Source: Vigna angularis
Taxonomy: Eukaryota > Streptophyta > Magnoliopsida > Fabales > Fabaceae
Direction: 5' to 3'
Assembly: GCF_016808095.1 (NCBI RefSeq)
Contig: NC_068979.1
Coordinates: 30,151,960-30,215,959, forward strand
DNA length: 64,000 nucleotides
The first letter of the stretch is position 1; each line of letters opens with the position of its first letter. Under the pieces are notes generated by a model. The model saw only the letters and a list, made by a program, of their open reading frames with translations. It was not told where the DNA came from and made no database searches. A program made the translations under genes and the position numbers. Below, one piece after another: positions 22,581 to 36,000 of this stretch.

Positions 22581-24079
22581 TTCCAACACACTACATGTGA
22601 GTTTTGGATTTTAGGGTTTGATTTTAGAATTATTAAAAGAAGGCCTCATGAGGCTTAAGTTGTCGGCAGAAAGAAGAAAAAGAGGAATAGCATATATAAA
22701 TTTGTAAGCAAGCTAAATGTATATTGAAAGAGCTATGGGCTCAGGTGGAGTGAGGATAGAAAAGAGTGACATATTGGTAAAGAGAATGTGCTTGCAAGGA
22801 AATACAAGTAACCTTATGATGGTAAGTTATTTCTCAACCACCTCTGTACCTTCTCTCTCATTTCCTCTTTTTGCTCTTTTACTAAAAATGGAACATTCAT
22901 TTTCAACAAATATGGACACCAACAACTGCTTGCTCATCACATATTTAATCGTATTTAAGTCTAGAATTTATTTATAAATAAGATAAAAGTGTGTTTATTA
23001 ATAAAATATTAGTTTTTGTGTCATGTGTTGATTTTAGTTGAAAATAAAATAGGTATCAAATAAGTATTCTTTATAGAAGTTTTTTAATATATTTTTTTGA
23101 ATTATGGTATTGATGTGAATTATGTGTGCACTTGGAAGCTTCAACAATAATTAAAAAGTGGTGAATTGGTAGAAAAAAATAAAATAAAAAAATTGTAATT
23201 CGAATCACTTAATATGATAATTTTAAGATGCAATGTATATAAAAAGACAATGAAATGGAAGATAATAGATAAGAGCAACACAATAAGGTAAGATGGATTT
23301 GATTATCTTTGAATCTTTAACGAGTTCAATCCAATCAACTTGAAATGATTTTTTTTCAATATTATTGATAATTCAATATGGTCACATTCTCTTTATTAGA
23401 AAAATATGTAATACATTCAAAATATGAACTTTCTTGAAACTTTATTAAGGGAATTTATTACATCAATATACGCTAAAATTATATGTAAAAAACAAGTCAA
23501 CGACTGTTAAAATAAGTTAAAAAGCTTGCAATATAACTTGTTTCCACAAGAAAGAAAAACTTCTTCGGTTGAGCTGGTTGGTGCAACTTATTCTAAAAAT
23601 TATTGTTTTTTTACAAAATACTCAAAAGGATGTTAATGAAATAGAAAATCTTGATAGAATCTCAAAATTCATCATAAACAACTAATCGATTATTTATACA
23701 AATGATACAAAATTAATTAATTCATGAACATAATTTATTAATGTATTTATAATTCTAGGTGGTGAGATAAAGGTATTTAAATCTTCTTAACGTGCCTAAA
23801 TAATAATTGTGGTAGAAAATTCAGTATAAATTTAGAATTAAAATAAAAATTATGACAATATTGTCTCTTGCAGTACATTGAAACAATCAACACAATACAT
23901 AAAACTTTTTTATCATCTTCAAGAATTGTCTCTATGCTACTAGAAAGATTTTCCATGTATCCCATTTGGTATATAGTCAAACATGTAATAACACCTGATT
24001 GAGAATTACCATCATCTATCAACTACTCATGTTACAAAGATCAAGGGCTCAATTATTACTATTCATTCCACAAACATAG
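22581..24079. other. Intergenic; no supported gene
   Basis: AT-rich. A short frame at 22717-22977 (MYIERAMGSGGVRIEKSD...) follows a TATATAAA sequence and contains a possible splice donor (GTAAGT after CTTATGATG), but I recognise no family. Confidence 0.3.
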
Positions 24080-24639
24080 AACATACCTCGATGGTTGGGC
24101 CTCTAGACAACCCCCTCAATGACAATAGCCTTCCTCGATGACGGTAGCGACAATAAACATGCAAACCAAGATACCTCAACACGAAGCCTTCGTTGCGGCA
24201 GCAACCCGTCACAACTAGGTCACCTCACGGTAGCGGCCTCCTCATGGCACTCAATGCAAGGCATGGAAGGGAAGCGACCTCTTCCTTGTGACAATCAATG
24301 ACAAACACCGGTAGTATAGGGGAATAAAGGGGGCTTCGGTTAAACATAGAGTGAAAGAATGCATAAAATGAGTTGGAGGAGGGAGAACCTAACTTAAATC
24401 AAGGCAAGACAGGGGAAGGAACACAAAAAAAGAATTGAGAGACATAAAACCTATCGATCAAGTTACCGACAGGTTGTATCTGTCAGTAAACTAAATCATA
24501 TATACCTTACCGATGGATATATCCGTTTGTAAATACAATAGACACATTCATTGATAAATCCTTTCATAAATTAACATTTATCGATAGAATTAGATCTATT
24601 GGTATAAGTTTGTCGAAAATATGCATTTTTACTGTGGTG
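24080..24639 (-). mobile_element. Possible CACTA-like transposon fragment
   Basis: A GC-richer block (24080-24330) is followed by diverged subterminal-type motifs (TACCGACAGG, TACCGATGGA, TATCGATAGA), ending on the minus strand as CACCACAGTAAAAATGC. This resembles a CACTA terminus with its subterminal repeats. I did not find the opposite end, so the outer limit is uncertain. Confidence 0.4.
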
Positions 24640-24764
24640 TCTGTAGTTGAGCGTCAAAAGATAGAATTGAGCACTCGTGAAAATTTCTATAAATAAAGAC
24701 ATCATGTCTTAATTTTAGACATTGAGTTGAAAAGTAACTAAGTACTAGTAGAGTGTAAATACAA

Positions 24765-25165
24765 TATGTCTAGATGTTGTTGTATTTGTATTACATCACT
24801 CTACTATATGAGTAGTCGATTTTTTTATTGTGATAATAATGGAACAATAAGTTTCTTATGTTTTCTTTTCATTTATGCAGTTTATCACACACATATACCA
24901 TATGTTTAGATGTTGTTTAATTTGTAATACAATACCTTACTTCATGACTAGTTGATTTCTTTATTGTGATAATAATGGAGTAGTAACTTTCTTATGTTTT
25001 CTTCTCATTTATGCAATTTATCACACACCCATACTATATGTTTAGATGTTAGTGGATTTGTATTACAACATTCTACTCCATGACTAGCTGATTTCTTTGT
25101 TGTGATAACAATAGACCAATACATTTCTTATGTTTTTTTTTTCATTTATACAATTTATCCATCTT
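24765..25165. repeat. Degenerate tandem repeat, about 135 bp, three copies
   Basis: ATGTCTAGATGTTGTT at 24767, ATGTTTAGATGTTGTT near 24901 and ATGTTTAGATGTTAGT near 25039 start successive copies. Each is followed by TATTACA, CATGACTAG-like and TTTCTTATGTTTTC phrases. Spacing is 134-138 bp, with visible divergence. Confidence 0.7.
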
Positions 25166-28100
25166 CTCTCACACATAAATATATGTCTGTGTAAATATAT
25201 ATTTAACTTTGTTAATGAATAAAAATTTACTTTACATATTAACTTAATTAATTTACATATATATTATATATATTTAAATTACTAATATTATAATACAAAT
25301 ATTTGAAAAATGCATACACACAAGTATAACAACACCTATGTTTGCCTAACAAACTATAGTATATTTAGTTGAACATAATATAATTGAAGTATATTTAGTT
25401 GAACATAATTGAAGAATAATTATGCTAAATATTATTGAGATCATAGAATATCTATGATAAATAAATTAAAGTAAGTAAAAAAGAAAATAAATGGTTTTAG
25501 TTATCATTTTTTAAAAGAGAAGAAAGAACAATAATATTTAAATCCATAAGATAGTATAATAATTTATGTATGTATACATGTTTTTAATAAACAACAAATA
25601 TTTGAGAAAAAAATTACAATAAATCACAATTAATAATATAAATATCATAAAGTAAGTGGAAGAATATAAATCTTATATTCAATTAATAGATATCAAGATA
25701 ATGCAATCAACAAAATAAAATCAAAAGACAATATTATGAAATGTTAACAAACATAATAAAATTTGTAATAAATTTTTTTTTATCGATGTAATGAAGATTT
25801 TTTTTATCAGCGAAAAATTAAATGAAGATAAACATACAACTTATAATAAAAAATTAATATGTTTATTTGTTGATTAAGTAGAAATAATATAACGTTTAAA
25901 TAACATGATTTGAATTGTTATATTATTATAAAAAATTTGTAAACCTAAATCTTGAATGTTATCAATAAAAAAAAAGAGATTTACTTTCTGTTTTTTCTTT
26001 TATTAAGAATTTAGGATTTATATATTGAATCCTTAATGTGTTTACGTAATTTTTGATATATATTGTTGTTATTGTACCTGTATTATAATTAAAATAAAAA
26101 AATAGTATAAAAATGTGTTTGATCTAATATAATAATTTTATTTTATAAATTATTATAAATGATTTTATTTTGTTTGCCATTGTTGCATTATAACTCAAAA
26201 AAATAATACAAATTATATTAATTACTTTAATTTCTTATAAGAGTAATATACTAAATTATTGAAAATAAAACTTATTGATATTGAAATTAAAAAATAATTT
26301 AAAAACTATATTTTAATTTATTATCTTTTCAGTTATTAATTATAATTGACTTTTATTTAAAGAAATATCAAAACAACAATTATACTATAAAAAGGTAAAA
26401 TAGAAACATTAATTATGCAAAGAAAATTCTCTTTATATATAACTATATATATAATACAATAATAAACTATATATATAAATTAATTACTAAATATTACAAT
26501 AGTAATAACAGTAACTATAAATTTGTTAATAAAATAATAAATTATGATTGTTTTTATTTTTTATATTTATTTCTTTTAGAATCAATAGCTAATTTTTTTT
26601 TTTAATTTTCAAATGCAAAGTATTGTAAAAGAAATTAATGGAGAACGAAAAAGATTATTTGATGTGATAAACTACAAGCTTCTAGAAATATTAATCTTAT
26701 ATGGAACCAGATACCCTTAGTTAATAGATAAGTTCAAGCCGTAGAAAAATTTACCAGTCATTAATGACTGCAGTAAAACAAATAAAGTAATAATAACTAA
26801 GTACGTTATAAATTAAATTTAAAAAATTCAAGACAACATTCTCATTCACTCCACAAAGTTAAACTTTCTTGATTTTTTTTTCTCTTCTATAAATGTAAAT
26901 TTCTCAAAAAGTTGATAAATTTTAGGGTTTTTATTTTTTATATTGTGAAAAATACTTAAATTTGACTTTGATGAATTCACATAATAATTAGAAATTTTTC
27001 TATTTGTATATTACGTAAAAGCTTTGCGTTAACAATAGTTACGGTGTTACAAATGAAATTAATATTTGATTACTCAAAAAAGTTTGGTGATAGAACAAAT
27101 GGTTTGACTTTAGTAGAAAAGGAAAGGAAAATTAATGTAAAAATTTATTTAAATAACTTTTCCATAAATGATTATTTATGCTCATAAATAAATCGTCGGT
27201 TCTGAAATTCTTCCAGAGGTTAAAGTTAATTAGCATGATTCTATTTTTAGTCGTCACATGGAAACGAGAAAGTCAACGTCTATGCTTTTTTATTTAATTA
27301 GAAAAAATTTGGTGGCTCAGAATATAATGTGATACAAAAGTTGAAAAAAGAAGAAGAAAGTATGAATAAAAATGGCGTAAAAATTATTATAATAAGTAAA
27401 TATTAATTAGTATATGTTTCAGGAAAAAAGAGATTAAATTATAATTTTAATATTTCATTATTTTCTTATCTAACCTTGGTCTTTATCTTTTCCTTTATTT
27501 TTTTCTGAGCTTTTTAAAAGAATAACATTTTCTTAATATTTATTTTCTTATATATGTTATTTATTTTATTTTGGCCCAATAAAACAAATAGTACACGATG
27601 TAAGTTATTATTAAATGGCGAATTATTATATATAGTAAACTTTTATTAATTTTATAACTATCTTACAGGTTTTATGAAAGTTCTTTCTAAATTGAAACGT
27701 AGATTTTACAGTTTGTAATAAAAAGTCGATAATCAGCATTATTTATAAATAAATCAGTATGTTTAATGAATTTTATACTAATATAATAATTTTAAAATCA
27801 TTCAAGGCTGTTTTTTAATTATTAACCAGCTAAAAGTTAATAAGAATAATTCCGAAACAGAATTTAAATAATGAATGTAAAATTGCAAGATACTTGATAC
27901 GCTTAAAGATATTTATTATTTATGGCATCATTTATATATTTTAATTTTGTTTATGAAAAAATATGCACTTATCAATGCAACAAAATGATACATTAGATGT
28001 ATATTAAAGAAGATAATGAAATGGTTTAATAATATATATTTAATATCTTTTGATTATACAGTTATTTAAAAAATAAGAAATAAGATTTGCTTAATTACAG

Positions 28101-28330
28101 TGATTATATACATTAATGGTTTAGATAGTGATAGAGTGTAGTATATTAACTGTATAACTAAGAGATAGAGGATATGTTGAGAGGAGTAAAAATAGAAGAA
28201 AAAGGAAGATGGGAATCGTATCATAATTTGTTTTTGATTTGATAATAGAAAAGATGGATCTAATCTAAAATCCAAAATAAATTCAAATTTGGTGCGTAGA
28301 GACAAATCCATGAACTAAATCATTTAAAAA
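25166..28330. other. Intergenic, very AT-rich
   Basis: Long AT-dominated stretch with no recognisable coding exon, RNA gene or transposon end. The last part is the distal promoter region of the PPI-like gene. Confidence 0.4.
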
Positions 28331-28553
28331 CCAAGTGGAAGACTCACAGTACCTTTCTCTCAAATATTCTATTCACTATTTTTTTTTGCTCTCTTCTGTG
28401 TCGGCTATATATCGGCGTTTGTATCTGCATCTGCATCTGTTCCTATTCACACAGAAATCGCTAGTTTTGTTCCGTTACGTTACTCATTGTCTTCGATTTT
28501 CTGATCTGCACTTTCGATCTGTTCGCTCACGCCTGATCCGGCTCTGCATCTCC

Positions 28554-28676
28554 GTAAGCCAATCCGATTCCGCCATTGCGATTTGATCCGCATTGGATCC
28601 GTTTGTTTCTGCGCAATTTTGCGTGTGTGACTGTTTCCTCTGATTTTAATTTTGATTTTTGACGTTAATGTTGCAG
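28554..28676 (+). other. Putative leader intron of the PPI-like gene
   Basis: GTAAGC at 28554 and TTAATGTTGCAG ending at 28676 form a good donor/acceptor pair in the sequence just before the start codon. The T-rich interior supports an intron in the 5' UTR. There is no coding evidence, so this is a prediction. Confidence 0.5.
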
Positions 28677-28684
28677 GGAGCACA

Positions 28685-31600
28685 ATGACGGAGGAGCAGG
28701 TGGTGAATGTGAGCGGCGAAGAAGGCAATTCGGGCGACGATCACCGCGGCGTAAATGTCAAGGGAGTTGCACACACTGTGGATGGCGATGTGGATCTCGC
28801 CTCCGGTGGAGCTTCGTCGGAGGAATTGGCGGTGAAAAATTGCAAGGATGCAGAGGCTAACGGTACGGCGGAGGAAGCTTCTGAAAAGGACGGTGAATTG
28901 AAACGTGTATGCAGTGAAGGCGGCGCAGGATCCGTTCGGAACGGTGTCGTGGAGAATGAGACTCGAGCTGCTGCTGCGGATGAGCTAGTTGCGGATCACG
29001 AGGAATATGTTGTTGTCGGTGCCTCGGATGTTCAAAACAGTGCCGCTGCGGAGGGCGAGATTGTCGGTGATGCGAATGGGAACGTGAATGAAGTTGAGGA
29101 ATGTGAACTTTTGGATCGTGCGGAGGTTTCTGGAGATGAAAACGGTGTCGTTGTCAATGTCGTGGAGGGAGATACTGACGTGAATCAAGGTGATCGTGAC
29201 TTCGAATGCGTTGAAGTTCACAATGATGTGGCGATGGTGGACGGAGCTGAGGAGGAAGTGACTGCGGCTGCTGATGCGAACGGTGGAGATCACGTGCAGG
29301 TAGGAAGCGAGTAACAGTGCAATAGTTCTCTAAATTTTTTAAATTGCAGTATTTTGTTTCTCATGCTTAATTTTGTTTAATCATTGAAACTACTATCTTA
29401 AATTACAAAAATCTCTTTTTTTGTGCGTGAATTAGTTTCATTCCCAATTAGTCTTAAATTGGTGTATGAAATCGTTAAAGTCCTTAAGTTGACCAGTCGA
29501 AGTCATTTTAGTTGTTGAGATTGTGTAATTAAGGATTAAAATTACCCATGTTTTTTTGTCAATTTAGAGATTGAAATAATGCTTGCATTGTTTTTTTTTT
29601 TAATTTCAAGGACCAATTTTCTAAAGTAAATGATTCAGGCGATAATATGGTTAATTTTAGTCTGCTTGTTTTCTTAATCTGTTGTCTCTAACGTGCAGAG
29701 TAAAAGTGAGTCTATCTCTGATAGAGATGTGGATAAAAGTGGGGAAATCGAAAATGTTGTTAGTGCAGATGTCTCGGATGACAAAGACATTGTAACTAAG
29801 GAAAATCATGATGTGGAAGAAGTCACCGAGAGGAATGAGGTTCCAGTTGATGTTGGTGGCATTTCAGGTACTACAGATGTGAAGGAATATGAACCTGAAG
29901 ACGCTAGAAATAGTTCAGAGACTGGGCAGATTGAGTCTGCCTCTGGTTTGGCAGAGTCAGAGCATGAGCCTAGTGAGTGCACTGAGGAGAATGAAATTGT
30001 TGTTGAAGGTGAATCAGGCAGTAAGTTGGAAAGGTCTGAGCAGGAAACAGGAAGTGAACTAGTTCATAAAGGAGAAAGAACGACAGCCTTAAACATAACA
30101 GATGTGAATGGAGATGGTGATGTTGTGTCTGATATTGCAGCGGAGAGCACATCTGAACCTTCTGTTAATGTTTGTGAGATGAAAAACAATGTGGTTGATT
30201 GTGATGGTGAACTTAATGTTCATGTACAGGAGATGAAAAATGCTGCAGTAGATAGTGAAGCTGGAACTTCAAATGGTGCAGTGCAGAGTGAAAGTACACC
30301 TTCAGCTGTGTCTGAGATGGAAAACAGTACAGAGGAGGTTGAGGCTGAACCTTCAAACTTTGCAGTGGAGGGTGAAGCTAAACCTTCAAATGGTGCAGCG
30401 GAGAGGGAAGTTGAACCTTCAAATGGTGCAGTGGAGAGGGAAGTTGAATCTTCAAATGGTGTGGTGGAGAGTGGAACTGGACCTTCGAATGGTGAAGTTG
30501 AGAGTGTACCTGAGCCATCAAATGGGGCACTTGAGAGTGTAGCTGAATCTTCAAATGGTGCAGTTGAGGATGAAGCTGAATCTTTAAATGGTGCAGTTGT
30601 AAGTGAAGTCAAGACATTAAATGGTGCAGTTGAGATTGTAGCTGAACCTTCGAATTGTACAGTTGAGTTTGTAGCTGTACCTTCCAATGGTGCAGTTGAG
30701 GGTGAAGCTGAACCTTCAAACGAGGAAGTTGTGAGTGAAGCTGATTTATCAAATGGTGCAGTTGAAAGTGTAACTGGGCCTTCAAATGGTGCAGTTGATG
30801 TTGAAGCTGAATCTTCAGCTGTGAATGAAGCTGAGCCATCAAACGGAGCAGTTGAACCTTCAAATGGTGAAGTTGAACCTTCAAATGGTGCAGTTGAGAG
30901 TCAAACTGAACCTTCAAATGGTGCAGTTGAGAGGGAAGCTGAGCCTTCAAATGGTGAAATGGAGAGTGAAGCTGAACCATCAAATGGTTCAGTTGAGAAT
31001 GAAGCTGAACCTTCGGATAGGGAAGCTGAACCTTCAGATGGTGCAGTGGAGAGAGAAGCCGAACCTTCAAACGGGGTAGCAGAGAGGGAAGCTGAACCTT
31101 CAAATGGCGTAGTTGAGAGTGAAGCTGAACCTTCAAATGGTGCAGTGGAGAGAGAACTTGAACCTTCAAATGGTGTACTGGAGAGAGAAGCTGAACCTTC
31201 AGATGGTGTGGTTGAGACTGAAGCTGAACCTTCAAATGGTGCAGTGGAGAGAGAATCTGAACCTTCAAATGGATCAGTGGAGAGAGAAGCTAAACCTTCA
31301 GATGGTGTAGCTGAGAGTGAAGCAGAACCTGCAAATGGTGAAGCGGAGAGTGAAGTTAAACCTTCCAATGCTGTAGTTGAGGGTGAAGCGGAACCTTCAA
31401 ACGGTGAAGTAGAGAGTGAAGCTAAACCTTCAAACGGTGAAGTAGAGAGTGAAGCTAAACCTTCAAACGGTGAAGTAGAAAGTGAAGCTAAACCTTCAGA
31501 CGGTGTAGTTGAGAGTGAAGCTAAACCTTCAGACAGTGTAGTTGAGAGTGAAGCTAAACCTTCAAACGGTGTAGTAGAGAGTGAAAGTGAATCTTCTGTT

Positions 31601-34340
31601 GATTTGCGTGAGATGAAAAACAATGCAGTGAATAGTGAAGCTGAACTTTCAACTGGTGCACTGAAGAGTGAAACTGAATCTTCTACTGTATCTGACATTA
31701 AAAGGATTCCATTGGAGAGTGAAGATGAACATTCAAAGGGGGCAGTGGAGAGTGAAGCTCAACCTGTAGTTGAAGGTGAAGGCAGCAATCAAGGAGATGA
31801 AGACACAAGACCTGCCTTGGATGCTACTGATGTACAGAATGTGGGTGCAGAGATAGTGAAAAAGCCATTCTTCTATTTGATCAGGGTTCCCAGATATGAT
31901 GATGATGAAAACATTAAAGAGCAGATTGAAAAAACTCTTCGCCAAGTAGAAGAGAAGACTAAAATTCGAGATTCTATTCGAGCTGAAAGCCAGACTATAA
32001 AGGTAAATATTATTTTGAAGTCGGCATAAGAGAATTTTGTGTACTGTATAAGTTTGAGACCAACCTTAGTAAATTTTTTTAATGCTGCTATGAGCAGGCC
32101 CGTTGTAAGGATTGCGACCAAGAAGTTAAGGCTGCAATAACAGCCCACAGAGCTGCTCGGGACCAGCTCAAATCCAAACGCCAGGAGATGGATTCGGTTC
32201 AATCCAAAATGAACAGATTAAACAATGCAATTTCTGTTGGGGATATAGATGGCAAGGTGTGCTTTTAATTTTCTTCTGGAGATATTTATGAGGATTTGAT
32301 TGTTCTGCTTGTTTTGTTGTGTTTACTTTTCTAATTTACTGGCAGATAAGAAACATGGAACACATGATTCAGCACGAAACTTTGCCTTTGAATGAAGAAA
32401 AGCAATTGATACGCCAAATCAAACAATTGAAGCAGAATCGAGAGGAGCTGTCTTCTAATATGAGAAAGCAGGATCAATCTCTAGACCACAAGGAGGGCAA
32501 TATTGAAGAGCACTCTAAGGTACCATATACAAGCTTCTCTTTGTTATATTTTCTGAATTAATATCTGATTGCATTTGCCAGGTACTATCGGTATCAAATA
32601 CGGTGTTTAGAGATTTCTAATATCTTTGTTATATTTCTAATTTGTGATATTTCACTATTTTCAGCATTTACAGCTTCTGAAGAAGGAAATGGAAGTGCTT
32701 AGAAATAATGTTCTGAAGTTAGATGCGACAACTAAAGACGCAAAGAAGAAATATAATAATGAATATGATAAGCTGAATGAGTTGATTGCTCAGTTTAAGG
32801 CAGCTGATGAAGTTCGTCAAGAGGCATATGCTAAGTCAGTGGCTTTGAAAAAACAATTGCATGAGAAGGTTTTGTTTTTCTATGTTTCCCACCTCATTCC
32901 TTTTTCTTTCTTTTTAGATAAAAATCAATTCAAATGCCATGCAGAAATGTTGACGCTATTTCTGTACTGATAATGCAGGGCAAACATTTCTGGGATTACA
33001 GAAAGGCTGCAAATAAAGCGCAGGAACTAGCAGCAGGAGGGAAAAAAGAGGAGCTACAATGCTTCTGTGTTGATCAGGTGATTCTTTTAGACATTAAATG
33101 AACAGAGAGATTATCATTTTCATTTATGCACTCTATTAGGCAAATAGATTGAATTCAACGCTCACCATTGAGAACTTTAGGTTGAGAGAATTATGGAGCT
33201 ATGGAACAAAAATGACGATTTCAGAAGGGACTATGTCCGATGCAACACTAGGAGTACACTTAGGAGACTGCAAACCCTAGATGGCCGATCACTTGGTCCT
33301 GATGAAGAACCCCCTGTAATTCCTAATGTCATAACTGTAAGAGCTTCCAAAAATATTTCCGTGGTCTCGCAATCAACTCTGGAACAAGAAAAGAAACCCC
33401 CCTCAATAGAATCTGTTATTATAAAGGATGAACCTGTTTCGAAGGTTGTAGTGCAAAGAACTGAGACTAGTCAGACAACTAAAGCTAAAAATCCTACCAA
33501 ACCTTCTCCCTTAGAAAAACCTGTGGCTCACTGGGGTGATGAGTCCGATGAAGAAGTTAAAAAAGAAGAACCTGTGAGAACAAAGGAGGAAGAGGAAATG
33601 TTACTGAAGGCTGAAAAGGCAAAGAAGGAGGAAGAGGAGGCAATGTTGAAGGAAAAGCGGAGGCTAGAGGAGATTGAGAAAGCTAAGGAGGCCCAGCAGA
33701 GGAAAAAGCGTATTGCAGAGAAGGCTGAACAAAGGGCTGCCTTAAAGGCACAAAAAGAAGCTGAACAGAAAGAGAAGGTAACTATAACATAGCATTTGTG
33801 ATTTAAAAAGAATATAGGTGGAATCAGAATTTTGTTCATTTCCCTCGTTACGTATCTGAACAGTAGAATGAAATTTCTTTTCCTCATTCATTTTAATTCA
33901 TTGCAATTCCTTCCATTATCCAAAATCAACCTTGATCATTTCCATGTTCTTCTGATTCTTAAACTAAATAACCATATGCGTGTTTGGAGCAGGAAAGGGA
34001 GAAGAGGGCAAGGAAGAAGGAAAGAAGAAAGGCAGCTTCTGTTGTCACTGCAGATAATATAGAACAAGAATCTGCTCCTACCTCAGAAATTCTAACAAGA
34101 AGTGTGGAAGAACATGATCAGAGTGAGAAACCAACTGAGCTAACAAAAAAGCCGCAGAAACCATCTCAATTCACGAAGCAGACCAAGCCAAAATCTGTAC
34201 CCCTGGCTCTCCGCAACCGGGGAAAGAGACGAATTCAACCATGGATGTGGGTTCTAATTGCAGTTATAGTTGCTGTTGCCTTGTTTTATGTGGGCAATAG
34301 CAGCGTTCTGAGATCTTCACTTCAAGGCTTTGGTTTCTGA
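28685..34340 (+). CDS. Proton pump-interactor (PPI)-like protein with long acidic repeat extension
   Basis: Eight coding exons, all in phase 0: 28685-29299, 29699-32002, 32098-32256, 32346-32519, 32665-32868, 32979-33077, 33181-33777 and 33993-34340, giving about 1,499 aa. Residues 1-420 are acidic low-complexity sequence. About 421-835 is an array of roughly 39 units of 11 residues (consensus EAEPSNGAVER). From about 925 the conserved PPI core begins (KKPFFYLIRVPRYDDDENIK), followed by coiled coil (KQLIRQIKQLKQNREEL; HLQLLKKEMEVLRNNV), FWDYRKAANKAQELA, RIMELWNKNDDFRRDYV and a K/E-rich helix. A C-terminal membrane anchor (WMWVLIAVIVAVALFYVG) ends in SSLQGFGF. Arabidopsis PPI1 (about 612 aa) binds the regulatory tail of plasma-membrane H+-ATPase; the same partner is inferred here. 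The extension makes this protein more than twice the usual length. MTEEQ is the first in-frame Met after the leader intron. Confidence 0.88.
30344..31590 (+). repeat. 33-bp coding minisatellite encoding about 39 copies of an 11-aa repeat
   Basis: Units follow GAAGCTGAACCTTCAAATGG then TGCAGTTGAGAG with variation (PSN or PSD; GAVE, GVVE, GEVE; ending RE or SE). The final units (31380-31580, KPSNGEVESEA and KPSDGVVESEA) are nearly identical, so the 3' end expanded most recently. Four shortened units sit around 30810-30900 and near 31020. Because 33 is a multiple of three, other frames also stay open for long stretches. Confidence 0.92.
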
Positions 34341-35469
34341 AGACACTCCAGAGCAATCACTAGGTGCGCGCGTCGGGGATGTTACCCTTACATATTTATT
34401 ACATACATACATATATATAGATGCAATTCTTTCTTGCCCTTGCAATTTTTTCCTGCTAGTTTTGGTCTATAGTCATTATTTTCTTCATATTGAGATTTTT
34501 GTTTTTTACTTTGGGATGTGTCGTGATTGCCGAATGCTTCTGCCACCAATTATGAGAAAATAATAAATTATTGTGATTGTGCCCTTCCTTTATATAAAAT
34601 ATTTTCGCTGCTATTTATAATGTATTTTTCTTCTAGTTTTATTGTAGCTATTTTATTCAGGTTACCTTTTTGTTTGAATACCATACAGAAATATTGCATT
34701 CGTACTCATTCTCCTATGTTTGAATACCATACAGAAATAAAAGAAGTAGCAACTAAAATAAAAAAAATAATGTCTTGAAAAATATAAAGTGGGAAATTTA
34801 GGTTTAACAAGTATTTTATCAACTTGTATTTGGTACTATCTTTCATTTATAAATGTTTATTTTTTATTATAAGTTTGTTAATTGATTTATGCTTAATGAT
34901 GGATGAATGAATCATTCATTTTACTTCACTAACTTGAGATTTAATGGGAACCACTTTCAAGTTGTGGTCTAATCAATTTTTCTGTAGGTATAGAGGAATT
35001 CGACGTGAGTATAAAAAAAAGTAGTTACCAAGTATGAAGGAACTCGACATCCCAATATCTAAGTACAAAAACAAAAGCTACCGAGTATAGACCTCTGCAT
35101 ATAATTCAACCAGGCCATCTCGATCTTCACCTCTACAATTTCCATTGAAGATTTATTAAAAATCTTTTTAGTTCTCACACCTTCAGGTTTTTGTTTGTTA
35201 GTTTTTGACCGATCTTAGAATACAAGCCAGCCTGACCGACTCGTCTTCACCTGGTCAGGTTCCCTTCTTTTTAAAGTAGGCAATTTCAAGAAGGACTATA
35301 AATGTGAGGACAAGCAAGTTAAAAGTCATCATCTGACCAAAAATGAACATTAAGTATTTACCCAAACTGGAAACACCCAACAAAAGTCGCTTAAAGTCGG
35401 CAGCACCTAATTGCAGCACCTAATTGAACCTACCCAATCTAACAATCTAGCAACACAAGATGGAAGGGG
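34341..35469. other. 3' flank of the PPI-like gene and intergenic DNA
   Basis: The first 200-400 bases should be the 3' UTR. A 21-base phrase (GAATACCATACAGAAATA-like) occurs twice at about 34675 and 34720. No other gene is seen. Confidence 0.4.
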
Positions 35470-36000
35470 TATTTTTACATGATATCTTTCAAACGAACTT
35501 GATTGAATGATCAATTTACAAGCAAGCCCGACCCAATGATCACCTTATAAGCAAGTTTGCTTGGATGATTAACTTATAAGTAAGTTCAGCCAAATGACCA
35601 ACTTACGAGCTGGTTGAATGACCAACTTATAAGCAAGCTTGGTCAAATGACCAACTTAGAAGCAAGACGGTTGAATGACCAACTTACAAGCAACTCGAAT
35701 GAATGACTAAACAATATATGAGCTTGGTTGAATGCCCAATCCTCCTACAAGCTTGGTTGAATGACCAAACAATATATGAGCTCGGTTGAATGGCCAATCA
35801 ACCAACAACCTTTCCGAAAGGCCAAACGATATATGAGTTTGGCCTAATGGCTAATCCATTTACAAACTTGGTCAAATTGTCAAATGATATAAAAATTCGA
35901 CAAAATAGTCAAATCCACCTACAAGCTCAGCCGAATGACTAGGCAATATAAAAGTTAGGGTGAATGGTCAATCCACTAAAAAACTCTACAAGTCAACAAA
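35470..36000. repeat. Degenerate short tandem repeats (GAATGACCAACTTA type)
   Basis: The phrase GGTTGAATGACCAACTTA(T/C)AAGCAAG and variants recur roughly every 30-50 bp, changing later into ATATATGAGCTTGGTTGAATG. Strong divergence suggests an old array, perhaps the remains of a transposon interior. Confidence 0.6.

Noticed and set aside
24119..24301. 60-codon frame in a GC-richer patch
   Set aside because: Inside the probable CACTA-like fragment, with no domain or start context.
30609..31698. Long antisense open frames (219 and 265 codons) across the PPI-like repeat region
   Set aside because: They arise because the 33-bp sense repeat keeps every frame open. Their translations are simple Ser/Leu or His/Gln/Leu repeats with no family features.
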